A stretch of 45,710 nucleotides of DNA from Bacillota bacterium (GTDB taxonomy: Bacteria > Bacillota > Clostridia > Oscillospirales > Ethanoligenentaceae): positions 1-45,710 of the forward strand of contig JAEWAU010000067.1 in assembly GCA_023391535.1 (NCBI GenBank), read 5' to 3'. Of the stretch, positions 33,862-42,282 are shown piece by piece; within the stretch, counting starts at the first letter, position 1, and every line of letters begins with the position of its first letter. Below the pieces are notes generated by a model, which worked only from the letters and a program-made list of their open reading frames with translations, was not told where the DNA came from and searched no databases. A program made the translations under genes and the position numbers.

Positions 33862-36264
33862 TCAGTATTTGCCGAAATCCTGCGGCATGGGAGGCACAAA
33901 CTCCGGCTCCGCCGAAGCTTCGCCCGCCGCCGCTTGGCGGGCCGGGCTTTCGGGCTTGGCCTGCGTTACCGCAGGCACGGGCTTTACCGCCGGCGCGGGC
34001 CTTACCGCCGCTGCCGGCTTTGCCGGCGCTGTTTTCCCTGCGGCAAACTTCGCCGCGGCGGGCTTTACCGCCGGCTTCGCGGCAAGCGTTTTCTTTTCGG
34101 CAACCGTGAATTTCGCCGCGAGCACATGGAGTTCCCTCGTCTTTTCAATGATGCCCTCATCCTGCTCGGCGTTCTTCTGCACCAGCTCCAGGTTCCGTGC
34201 AACGGTTTTGGATACCTGGTCGATGCCCTGCGTAACTTCGAACACAGCCGTCGCCTGATTGTTGGAGGATTGCGCGATGCTCTCCATATGTTCGGCCACC
34301 TGATCCACGTCCGAAACGATGGCCGAAAGGGTCTTGGCGGTGTTTTCGGCGATCGCGGTGCCCTTGTTCACGCGGTTGATGGAGCCCTCGATGAGCGAAG
34401 TCGTTTCCTTGGCGGCGTCCGCGCTGCGGGCGGCCAGGTTGCGCACCTCTTCGGCCACCACAGCGAAGCCTTTGCCGTGCTGCCCGGCGCGCGCCGCTTC
34501 CACGGCCGCGTTGAGCGCGAGGATATTCGTCTGGAACGCGATGCCGTCGATCACCTTGATGATCTTGGAGATGTTCCGGGAGGATTCGCCGATATCGTGC
34601 ATGGAGGCGAGCATCTCCTCCATCTCCTTGTTGCCCGAAACGGCGCGCTCCTTCATATCCTTGGCAATCGTGTTGGCCTGCCCGGCGTTTTCCGCGTTCT
34701 TTTTGGTCTGGTCCGCGATGTTCGCAACCGTGTCGGAAAGCTCTTCGAGAGCGCTGGCCTGGGCCGTTGAGCCCTCGAGCAGATCGCCCTTCTGCGCGTC
34801 GCGCAGCGAAAACTTCTGCTCCACCTCACCCATCGTGTTATACAGCCTGGCAAAATCCTCGTTAATCACGCCGAGCGCGTTCTGCACGGCCACGGGCGTA
34901 TCCTTCCAGCGGCCTTCCAATGCCAGCAGCTTTTCCGGCACATAGCACAGATGCCCCCCTGCCAGCTGCGTCATCGCCGTGTTCAGGCCCTCGTACAGCG
35001 CAGAAAGGTTTGCGCGCACAGCAGCGATGGAATCCCGCATGGCGGCGAACACGCCTTCACAAGCGGCGCCCTCCTCCGGTTCCTGCTCCAGGCGGGCCAG
35101 CCGCCCGAGCTCTCCGGCAATCTCCTCCACGGGCTCCTGCGCGGCCGCAAGCAGGCCGTTTACGGCCCCCGCCGCTTCCGCAAACCTGCCCGAGAAGCCC
35201 TCCGGGTTCAGCAAAGCCGTAAAGTTTCCGCCGGCGGCGGCCTCCGCCGCCGCGCGCACGCCCTTGGTGAGCGCTTCGAGCTGGCGGGCAGGGTCGGCAA
35301 GTAAGCTGCCCTCCGCAGGTTCCCCGCCCTGCGCAAACCGTTCGGCATCCGCTTTGAGCGCCGCTGCGCGCGCGCGCAGCGCGGCGGCGGCCGCGGCCAC
35401 TTTCTCCGCGTCGCCCGTAAGCGGTGCGTTCTCCACGCCCTCGAAGCCCGCATCGGCGAACTCCGCCAGCTTGCGCAGCGGCGTGGTTGCGTCGGCGATC
35501 AGGCGGCCGACGGCGGAAACGATCTTCCCGCACACGCCCGCACCCTCCGCCTTGCCGTCGGCTACGCCCGCCGCGCCGACTTCGCCGTTCAGCGCGGCGT
35601 AGCCCTCGCCCATGGCGAGCAGAGCGCCGGTGAGCGCGTCGGCCGTTTCGCCCGTTTCCTCGCGCAGCGACGCGATGGGCGCAAAATCGCCCGCCGTAAC
35701 GCCTTTTGCGGCTGCGGCGAGCCCCTCAAGATGTGCGGTGAGGGCGTTGACGGAATCGGCAAGCCTGCCGAGAGGCCCCGCGGAAACCGTGCCATCCGCC
35801 TTTGCGTATTTGCCCTGCGCGGCGTCCTGCAGAGCTTTGCTGCACGCGTCCACCGGCGCCATGGTTTTGCGGACCGCTTCGTTGGAATACGCCACGATCT
35901 GCATAAAGCTGCCCGGATACCGCGTTTCCTCCATTTCCTGTGCGCCGCTGCCTTCGCCCGCTTCCTGCGCGGCGGTTTCAAAATCGTACAGCAGGGCTTT
36001 CAGGCTGCCCGTAAGCTTGCCGAACGATTCGGCAAACGGGTCTTTCGAGATCGGGCTTTTTACGGAGGCGGAGAAATCGCCGCCCGCGAGCTTCTGCAGC
36101 GCGTTTACCCGCTCCCGCTGGCGTTCCTGCGCATTCTGGAGAGTGCGCGCAAGCTCCCCGACATCCCCGCGCGCGGTGCGCAGGCTCGAATCGACATCCC
36201 GTGAAAAATCGCCCTCCGCGAACCGGGCAAATGCAGATTTCAGCGATTCCATTTGTTTCGACAT
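33862..36264 (-). CDS. Soluble methyl-accepting chemotaxis-like protein with repeated HAMP-like units
   Basis: This 800-residue protein has a clear chemoreceptor signalling hairpin (about 490-720), with the tip VIDGIAFQTNILALNAAVEA and GKGFAVVAEEVRNLA that contact CheA/CheW. No transmembrane segment or signal peptide is seen, so it should be cytosolic. The first 480 residues hold recurring short motifs such as AEGDFSRDV, AGGDFSASV, TAGDFAPI, AGGNFTAL and AGGHLCYV, which look like HAMP-type units. The last about 75 residues are an Ala/Pro/Lys-rich tail ending in PPMPQDFGKY. No che or fla genes are in the window. Confidence 0.88.
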   Translation of the reverse strand: MSKQMESLKSAFARFAEGDFSRDVDSSLRTARGDVGELARTLQNAQERQRERVNALQKLAGGDFSASVKSPISKDPFAESFGKLTGSLKALLYDFETAAQEAGEGSGAQEMEETRYPGSFMQIVAYSNEAVRKTMAPVDACSKALQDAAQGKYAKADGTVSAGPLGRLADSVNALTAHLEGLAAAAKGVTAGDFAPIASLREETGETADALTGALLAMGEGYAALNGEVGAAGVADGKAEGAGVCGKIVSAVGRLIADATTPLRKLAEFADAGFEGVENAPLTGDAEKVAAAAAALRARAAALKADAERFAQGGEPAEGSLLADPARQLEALTKGVRAAAEAAAGGNFTALLNPEGFSGRFAEAAGAVNGLLAAAQEPVEEIAGELGRLARLEQEPEEGAACEGVFAAMRDSIAAVRANLSALYEGLNTAMTQLAGGHLCYVPEKLLALEGRWKDTPVAVQNALGVINEDFARLYNTMGEVEQKFSLRDAQKGDLLEGSTAQASALEELSDTVANIADQTKKNAENAGQANTIAKDMKERAVSGNKEMEEMLASMHDIGESSRNISKIIKVIDGIAFQTNILALNAAVEAARAGQHGKGFAVVAEEVRNLAARSADAAKETTSLIEGSINRVNKGTAIAENTAKTLSAIVSDVDQVAEHMESIAQSSNNQATAVFEVTQGIDQVSKTVARNLELVQKNAEQDEGIIEKTRELHVLAAKFTVAEKKTLAAKPAVKPAAAKFAAGKTAPAKPAAAVRPAPAVKPVPAVTQAKPESPARQAAAGEASAEPEFVPPMPQDFGKY

Positions 36265-36407
36265 ACACGATCTCCTCTTTTACGTTGCCGTTGTCGGCCC
36301 CGAAATACGAAAATAAGGGAAGCGCATGGCGGGCCCACACGCCGTTCCTGTTTTTTCCTCGAGAAGCGACGGGAAGTGGAACAGGATATGACAATTCAAC
36401 CTTTTTT

Positions 36408-36435
36408 ATCATATCATAAATGAAATTAATGTCAA
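36408..36435 (-). promoter_or_regulatory. Promoter of the chemoreceptor-like gene
   Basis: On the minus strand a perfect TTGACA (36430-36435) and TATGAT (36408-36413) are 16 bp apart in AT-rich DNA. A second TATGAT at 36413-36418 is too close to the -35. Confidence 0.7.
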
Positions 36436-36491
36436 CTGATTTCGGATTATACGGGATTTTGCCGAAAAAACGGCGGCGGCCCGGGCGCCCG

Positions 36492-36537
36492 AAAAAATCC
36501 GCCTCAAAGCTCTTTGTTTCGGGCTTTGAGGCGGATT
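36492..36537 (-). terminator. Terminator of the suf operon
   Basis: The perfect 15-bp stem AATCCGCCTCAAAGC (36496-36510) with GCTTTGAGGCGGATT (36523-36537) is followed on the minus strand by six T. Its stem resembles that of the terminator at 29087-29130. Confidence 0.9.
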
Positions 36538-36564
36538 CTTACCGGCTTTTCTATGGAATTCGTT

Positions 36565-37017
36565 TCAGGAGATTTCGGAGGGTTTTTCCCCGGCTTTCCC
36601 CAGCGATTCCTCCAGCGTGTGCCAGCCGAGCACGGCGCACTTGACGCGCGCCGGCATGTGCGCGATGCCCTTGAGAGCCACGGCGTCCTCCAGCTCTTCG
36701 AGCCGCGCCTCGTCGGTGACGGTGCCCTTGATCATGCCGAGAAACAGCTCCGCCAGCCCTTTTGCTTCCGCAACCGTTTTGCCGCGGATGAGGTCGATCA
36801 TGAGCGAGGCCGAGGCCTGCGAGATGGCGCAGCCCACGCCGGTGAACGACGCGTCCTCGATGCGGTCTCCCTTCACGCGCACTTCGAGCGCGATCTCGTC
36901 GCCGCAGCTCGGGTTCACGCCTTTCCGCACACAGGTGGGCGCCTCGATGTGGTGCTTGTTGCGCCCGCTCGCATTGTGCTCCGTGATGATTTCGGTGTAA
37001 ACATCAGCGAGATTCAA
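36565..37017 (-). CDS. sufU: SUF Fe-S assembly protein SufU
   Basis: This 150-residue zinc-binding protein accepts sulfur from SufS in Firmicutes. Metal and sulfur-transfer residues are Cys38 and Asp40 (NPSCGD), Cys63 (VGCAIS) and Cys127 (VKCAVLGWHTLEE). It overlaps the end of sufS by 14 bp, so the two are probably coupled. It is the last gene of the operon. Confidence 0.95.
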   Translation of the reverse strand: MNLADVYTEIITEHNASGRNKHHIEAPTCVRKGVNPSCGDEIALEVRVKGDRIEDASFTGVGCAISQASASLMIDLIRGKTVAEAKGLAELFLGMIKGTVTDEARLEELEDAVALKGIAHMPARVKCAVLGWHTLEESLGKAGEKPSEIS

Positions 37018-38233
37018 GTCCGAGCCACCTCCTCACCGTTTGCAGGCTTGCCACGAGCTGGTCGATATCCTCCCGCGTGTTGTAAAACGACAGGCTCGCC
37101 CGGCAGGTGGCGTTCTGCTTCAGGCAGTGCATGAGCGGCTGCGCGCAGTGGTGCCCGGCGCGGATGGCCACGCCGCCGGCGTCGAGGATGGAGGCGACGT
37201 CGTGCGGATGCGCGTCCTTCACGTTGAAGGAGATCACGCCGCAGCGCCCCTTCGCCTTCCCGCCGTATATCTCCACCACGGGCAGCTCCGAAAGCCGCGC
37301 GTAGGCGTATTCCATAAGCTCGTCCTCGATCTTCTGAATCGTGGGGAAACCCACGGAGCCGATGTACCGCACGGCGGCGGCCAGCCCCACTGCGCCGCCC
37401 ACGTTCTGCGTGCCGCCCTCGAACTTATAGGGCAGCTCGGCGTAGGTGGCCTCCTGCTCGCCGACGTATTCGATCATTTCGCCGCCCGAAAGGAACGGCG
37501 GCATTTTTTCGAAAAGCTCCCGGCGGCCGTACAGCACGCCGATACCCATGGGCGCGAACATCTTATGCCCCGAAAAAGCGGCGAAATCCAAACCCAGCGC
37601 CCGCACGTCCACCGGCATGTGCGCCACGCTCTGGGCGAGATCGGCCACAACCACGGCGCCCGCGGCGTGTGCGCGCCGGGCGATCTCGGCAAGGGGATTC
37701 ACGGTGCCCAGCACGTTGGAAACCTGCGCCACGGCCACGAGCTTCGTTTTCGGGCCGATTTTGGCAAGCTCGGATTCCGGCAGCGCGCCGTTTGCATCCA
37801 CATACATATAGGTAAGCGCCGCGCCCTTGGCCCGCGCCACCATCTGCCACGGCAGCAGATTGCTGTGGTGCTCCGCCACCGACAAAACGATCTCGTCGCC
37901 GCTGCCGATGAAGTTCAGGCCGTAGCAGTAGGCAACCAGATTGAGCGCTTCGGTGGTGTTTTTGGTGAACACGATCTCGGCCGGCTCCGCGGCGTTTATA
38001 AACTGCCGCACCTGCTCCCGGGCGTCCTCGTAAAGCTCGGTGGCCTTCACGCTGAGTGCATAGCTGCCGCGGTGGGGGTTGGCGTTGAATGTTTTGTAGT
38101 ATTCCTCCACCGCCTTCAGCACGGCTTCCGGCTTCTGCGTGGTGGCGGCGTTATCGAGATAGGCGAGCCGCTTGCCGTTCGCCTTCGTTTTTAAAATGGG
38201 AAAATCCTCAACGAACCGGTTCAACCGCGTCAA
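37004..38233 (-). CDS. sufS: Cysteine desulfurase SufS
   Basis: This 409-residue PLP enzyme takes sulfur from cysteine. The PLP lysine is Lys224 in SGHKMFAPMGIGVLYG, the persulfide cysteine Cys363 in RAGHHCAQPLM, and the N-terminal YLDNAATTQKP is typical of group II enzymes. The start is read as TTG at 38233, with GAGGAAAGGA immediately upstream, overlapping the sufD end by 26 bp. A second TTG three codons in is possible. Confidence 0.94.
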   Translation of the reverse strand: MTRLNRFVEDFPILKTKANGKRLAYLDNAATTQKPEAVLKAVEEYYKTFNANPHRGSYALSVKATELYEDAREQVRQFINAAEPAEIVFTKNTTEALNLVAYCYGLNFIGSGDEIVLSVAEHHSNLLPWQMVARAKGAALTYMYVDANGALPESELAKIGPKTKLVAVAQVSNVLGTVNPLAEIARRAHAAGAVVVADLAQSVAHMPVDVRALGLDFAAFSGHKMFAPMGIGVLYGRRELFEKMPPFLSGGEMIEYVGEQEATYAELPYKFEGGTQNVGGAVGLAAAVRYIGSVGFPTIQKIEDELMEYAYARLSELPVVEIYGGKAKGRCGVISFNVKDAHPHDVASILDAGGVAIRAGHHCAQPLMHCLKQNATCRASLSFYNTREDIDQLVASLQTVRRWLGLESR

Positions 38234-39296
38234 TCCTTTCCTCTATATAGGCCGCAACCTCGTCGCGCAGGCCCGGCAGCGGCAGCAGGGCCGTAACGGG
38301 CGCGAACGCGGCGCGCACCATCAGCTTTTCCGCATCCTTTTCGCTCAGGCCGCGGCTTTCCAGATAAAACAGCTTTTCGGCGTCCAACCGGCCCGTGGTG
38401 GCGGCGTGCTGGCCGTCCACGTCCTCCTCGGCGCACAGCAGAACGGGCACCGTGCGGCTGCGCACCCGCGAACCCACGAGCACGTTCACTTCCTCCTCGC
38501 GCCCGCGCGCTCCGGTCGCGCCGCGTTTGAAATCGATGGTGCCGCGGAACAGCTTGCTGCTCTCGTCGAACAGCGCGCCGTGCACGGAGATGGCGCTTTC
38601 GGAATGTTTGCCCTCCTGCTCCGCCGTGTAGTTGATATCGACGGAGCGTTTGCCGTCGCCAAGGTAGATTGCGGCGATTTCCGCCTTCGCTTCCTCTTTG
38701 AGCAGCATGTGGCAGCCGGCCCAGGCGTTGCCGCCAAGTTCCGCCTGCACGAGGCGGAAGCTGCCGCCCGGAGCCACCACGGCGCCGATATCGTCAAGGC
38801 TCGGGCTGTCAATGCCGAGCATCTGTACGAGCACGAGCGTAACGTGTGCGCCGGGGCGCACGAACACGCGCGTCAGCCCCGCGTGGAAGCCCTCGCCGCC
38901 GTAGCGCAGCACCACCGTGGCGCGGCTCCCCTCGCCCGCCGCGATGATGTTCTCATCCACAAGCGCGGGGTTTGCCGAGTCCAGCGTGTAGCAGAGCACC
39001 GCGGGCGAAGCAACTTTCACGCCCTTCGGAATTTCAATCAGGCAGCCCGCGTTGCGGTGCGCCTTCACATACCCGCGCGTCTCTTCTCCCATGCCGGTGG
39101 CGATATCGCCCTCGGTGAGCTCTACGCTGCCCGAACACATGGGTGTGAATTCCACGCCCGCGCCGGACTGCTTGCGCGCCCCCCGGAATGCCGCGGGCAC
39201 CCGCGCCGGCACCGCAACGCTGCCGCCGTTCGCGTGCAAATGCTCCATGGTGCGCAGGGGCATTGCGTTCACCTGTTTGAGCACAACCTGTTCCAT
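38208..39296 (-). CDS. sufD: Fe-S assembly scaffold subunit SufD
   Basis: This 362-residue beta-helix protein pairs with SufB and SufC in the scaffold complex. The C-terminal part has the SufBD-family sequence CAEEDVDGQHAATTGRLD followed by FYLESRGLSEKDAEKLMV. The N-terminal part is poorly conserved, as usual for SufD. ATG 39296 is preferred; an ATG 63 nt upstream runs close to the sufB stop. Confidence 0.92.
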   Translation of the reverse strand: MEQVVLKQVNAMPLRTMEHLHANGGSVAVPARVPAAFRGARKQSGAGVEFTPMCSGSVELTEGDIATGMGEETRGYVKAHRNAGCLIEIPKGVKVASPAVLCYTLDSANPALVDENIIAAGEGSRATVVLRYGGEGFHAGLTRVFVRPGAHVTLVLVQMLGIDSPSLDDIGAVVAPGGSFRLVQAELGGNAWAGCHMLLKEEAKAEIAAIYLGDGKRSVDINYTAEQEGKHSESAISVHGALFDESSKLFRGTIDFKRGATGARGREEEVNVLVGSRVRSRTVPVLLCAEEDVDGQHAATTGRLDAEKLFYLESRGLSEKDAEKLMVRAAFAPVTALLPLPGLRDEVAAYIEERIDAVEPVR

Positions 39297-39374
39297 ACCG
39301 AATTCCCGTATCCTTCCTGAAGCCCCGCGAACGGGGCCTGAACCCATACTCCGATCCATGTTTGGAGAAGAGGC

Positions 39375-40787
39375 TCAGCCGTTTCCTTCCATCTCAAGGT
39401 TGATGAGATTGTTCATCTCCACCGCGTACTCCATGGGCAGTTCTTTGGCCACCGGCTCGGCGAAACCGCGCACGATCATGGAGCGAGCCTCTTTTTCCGC
39501 GATGCCGCGGCTCATAAGGTAGAACACCGCGTCGTCGCTGATGCGGCCGATGCGCGCCTCGTGGCCCACGTCCGCCTCGCTGCAGCGGATATCCATGGCG
39601 GGGATGGTATCGGAGCGCGACTGCGCGTCGAGCATCAGCGAATCGCACGAAACGCTGCACTTGCTCCCTTTGGCGTTTTCCCCGACGACGACGGCGCTGC
39701 GGAACACGCACGCGCCGCCCGATTTGGAAATGGATTTGGCGCTTACGGTAGAGCGGGTGTTCGGCGCGCCGAGGAACACCTTGGTGCCGGTATCCAGGTT
39801 CTGGCCGTGCCCGGCGAACGTGATGCCGGTGTATTCCGAAACGGCGTTCTCGCCCACCAGCATGCTCATGGGGTAGAGCATGGAGACATGGGAGCCGAAC
39901 GAGCCGGAGATCCATTCGATTTTGGCGTCCTTTTCCACCCGCGCGCGCTTAGTGTTGAGGTTCATCATGTTCTTGGACCAGTTCTCGATGGTGGAATAGC
40001 GCAGCGAGGCGCCCTCCTTGACATACAGCTCCACGCAGCCCGCGTGCAGATTGGTGACATTGTACTTCGGCGCCGAGCAGCCCTCGATGAAGTGCAGCTT
40101 CGCGCCCTTTTCCACGATGATGAGCGTATGCTCGAACTGCCCCGCGCCGCGCGCGTTGAGCCGGAAATACGACTGCAGCGGGATGGAAACCTGCACGCCC
40201 TCGGGCACGTACACAAACGACCCGCCCGACCATACGGCCCCGTGGAGCGCCACGAATTTATGGTCCGAAGGAGGCACGAGCTTCATGAAATACTGTTTCA
40301 CGAGGTCGCCGTATTCGCGCACGGCGGTTTCCATATCGGTGTAGATCACGCCCTCGCGGCGGATCTCGTCCTTGACGTTGTGGTACACCACCTCGGAATC
40401 GTACTGCGCGCCCACGCCCGCGAGCGATTCGCGCTCCGCCTGCGGAATTCCCAGCTTTTCGAACGTATCCTTGATATCGGCGGGCACCTCGTTCCAGCTT
40501 GCGCGCATCCCGGTGTTGGGGCGCACGTAGGTGACGATGTTGTCCATATCCAGCTCGGAAAGATCAGGGCCCCAGGTGGGCAGCGGCGTGCGGTTATAGG
40601 TTTCGAGGCTTTTCAGGCGGAATTCGAGCATCCACTCCGGGTCGTTCTTTTCCGCCGAGATTTTGCGCACGATCTCCTCCGTTAGGCCCTTTTTCACCTT
40701 GAAGCTGGCGTTTTCGGGCTTGATGAAATCGTAGCGGCTCCGGTCGATCTCCTCGATCTCGCGGGCGATGGTTTTTTCCGTATTCAA
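39375..40787 (-). CDS. sufB: Fe-S assembly scaffold subunit SufB
   Basis: This 470-residue scaffold on which Fe-S clusters form has the strongly conserved family segments WGPDLSELDMDNIVTYV, PEGVQVSIPLQSYFRLN, GCSAPKY and the C-terminal ISDDAVFYLMSRGIAEKEA. The start is a TTG at 40787, 8 nt after AAAGGAG; it gives the family length and avoids an unconserved extension. It lies 22 bp after sufC. Confidence 0.95.
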   Translation of the reverse strand: MNTEKTIAREIEEIDRSRYDFIKPENASFKVKKGLTEEIVRKISAEKNDPEWMLEFRLKSLETYNRTPLPTWGPDLSELDMDNIVTYVRPNTGMRASWNEVPADIKDTFEKLGIPQAERESLAGVGAQYDSEVVYHNVKDEIRREGVIYTDMETAVREYGDLVKQYFMKLVPPSDHKFVALHGAVWSGGSFVYVPEGVQVSIPLQSYFRLNARGAGQFEHTLIIVEKGAKLHFIEGCSAPKYNVTNLHAGCVELYVKEGASLRYSTIENWSKNMMNLNTKRARVEKDAKIEWISGSFGSHVSMLYPMSMLVGENAVSEYTGITFAGHGQNLDTGTKVFLGAPNTRSTVSAKSISKSGGACVFRSAVVVGENAKGSKCSVSCDSLMLDAQSRSDTIPAMDIRCSEADVGHEARIGRISDDAVFYLMSRGIAEKEARSMIVRGFAEPVAKELPMEYAVEMNNLINLEMEGNG

Positions 40788-40809
40788 AGCAACCGCTCCT
40801 TTGCTGCCG

Positions 40810-41553
40810 TCACTGCGCGGCAAGGGCTTCGAACCCCGAGGCGCCTATCTCGTCCACAAGCTCCGCGCCGCCCTCGCGCACCACACGGCCCTCCATGAGC
40901 ACGTGGACGCGGTCCACATGCAGCGATTCGAGAATCTTGGCGTTGTGCGTAATGATGAGCAGGGCGTTGTTCTCGTTGTGGAATTTTTCCACGCCCTGCG
41001 AAACGATCTTGACGGCGTCCACGTCGAGGCCCGAATCGGTCTCGTCCAGAATGGCGAGCTTGGGGTTTAAGAGCAGAAGCTGCAAAATTTCGTTTTTCTT
41101 CTTTTCGCCGCCCGAGAAGCCCACGTTCAGGTAGCGCGAGGCGTAGCTCTCGTCCATATTCAGCTCGCTCATGCGCTGCGCCAGTTCCTTTTTAAAGGCG
41201 AACACCTTGAGCGGGCGGCCCGTTACGGCCGTAACGGCCGTGCGCAGGAAGTTTTCCACCGTTACGCCCGGAATCTCCTCCGGGTTCTGGAACGAGAGGA
41301 AAATGCCGCGGCGCGCGCGCGCATCCGCCTTTTCGCCCACGATGTTTTCGCCCTCGAACAGAAGCTCCCCGGCGTTCACATGGTAGGAGGGATGCCCCAC
41401 CACGGCATTCACCAGCGTGGATTTTCCCGCGCCGTTGGGGCCCATCAGCACATGAATTTCACCCGCGTTTATCGTAAGGTCCACGCCCTTGAGAATTTCC
41501 TTGCCGTCCACCGAAACCTGAAGGTTCCGCGCTTTCAAAAGCTCATGCGACAT
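40810..41553 (-). CDS. sufC: Fe-S assembly ATPase SufC
   Basis: This 247-residue ABC-type ATPase energises the SufBCD scaffold. Walker A GPNGAGKST (38-46), the signature FSGGEKKKNE (about 145-154) and Walker B LAILDETDSGLD (about 165-176) are all SufC-like. It is the first gene of the operon sufC-B-D-S-U, 85 nt after the predicted transcription start. Confidence 0.96.
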   Translation of the reverse strand: MSHELLKARNLQVSVDGKEILKGVDLTINAGEIHVLMGPNGAGKSTLVNAVVGHPSYHVNAGELLFEGENIVGEKADARARRGIFLSFQNPEEIPGVTVENFLRTAVTAVTGRPLKVFAFKKELAQRMSELNMDESYASRYLNVGFSGGEKKKNEILQLLLLNPKLAILDETDSGLDVDAVKIVSQGVEKFHNENNALLIITHNAKILESLHVDRVHVLMEGRVVREGGAELVDEIGASGFEALAAQ

Positions 41554-41644
41554 ACCATTCGACCATCCTTTTCCCCGCCGGCGCACGGCGCCGAAGGCAG
41601 GGGATTGTTCGCGGCGCGTTTTTTCGCCTTTTTTCCGCGTCAAT

Positions 41645-41673
41645 ATTATACCATAAGAGTATAGTATTATCTA
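41645..41673 (-). promoter_or_regulatory. suf operon promoter with palindrome in the spacer
   Basis: On the minus strand TAGATA (41668-41673) and TATAAT (41645-41650) are 17 bp apart. The imperfect palindrome ATACTATACTCTTATGGTAT (41648-41667) fills the spacer; 7 of 8 half-site pairs match. Its size and place suit an Rrf2/IscR-type repressor, but no regulator gene is adjacent and part of the match is the -10 itself. Confidence 0.55.
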
Positions 41674-41783
41674 CACCCTGCGCCGCCCTTTTTTTATTTT
41701 TTTGTTGGGGATTGTACCGTTTCCCGGTAAAAAACGCCGTTTCCGGCCCGAATGCAGCACGTTGCCGGAACGGCCGCGCCGGC

Positions 41784-41812
41784 TTGCGCGGCGGCGGGGA
41801 ATCCTTTATACT
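41784..41812 (+). promoter_or_regulatory. Promoter of the DUF4180 gene
   Basis: TTGCGC (41784-41789) and TATACT (41807-41812) are 17 bp apart, about 48 bp before the start codon. Confidence 0.5.
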
Positions 41813-41860
41813 GAAGCTGCAACATACCGGCGGCAGGCCGGTTTGGGAGGAAAAACGAAA

Positions 41861-42226
41861 ATGACCACAAAAACCGTGCAAAACGGCGGCGTTTCCGTTG
41901 CCGTTGTGAACAGCGATACCGTGCTCATCGACAGCGTGGAATCGGCGCTGGATTTTATGTCTTCCGTAAAGCATGAAACGGGCTGCGACCGCATCGCGGT
42001 AAATAAAGCCGCGATTTGCGAAGAATTCTTTATTCTGAGCAGCGGCGTCGCCGGAGAGATCCTTCAAAAGTTCATCAATTACCACATGAAGTTCGCGGTG
42101 ATCGGGGATTACTCGCGCTATACGAGCAAACCTCTCAAGGCGTTTCTTTACGAAAGCAACAACGGAAGGGATATTTTCTTTACAAAAAGCGAAAGCGAAG
42201 CGGTGGAAAGGCTGAGCCGCGCTTAA
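41861..42226 (+). CDS. DUF4180 domain protein
   Basis: This 121-residue small cytosolic protein fits the DUF4180 pattern: an N-terminal beta region, KAAICEEFFILSSGVAGEILQKF, then FAVIGDYSRY and FLYESNNGRDIFF, ending in an EAVERL helix. Function is unknown. GGGAGGAAAAA precedes the start. It is separated from the following MBL gene by 56 bp and may be co-transcribed with it. Confidence 0.75.
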   Translation: MTTKTVQNGGVSVAVVNSDTVLIDSVESALDFMSSVKHETGCDRIAVNKAAICEEFFILSSGVAGEILQKFINYHMKFAVIGDYSRYTSKPLKAFLYESNNGRDIFFTKSESEAVERLSRA

Positions 42227-42282
42227 ACGGAAAACTCCGCCGCTTTTTCAAGCCGGCTTTTTCAGGAAAGGGGTGCTTGTTC

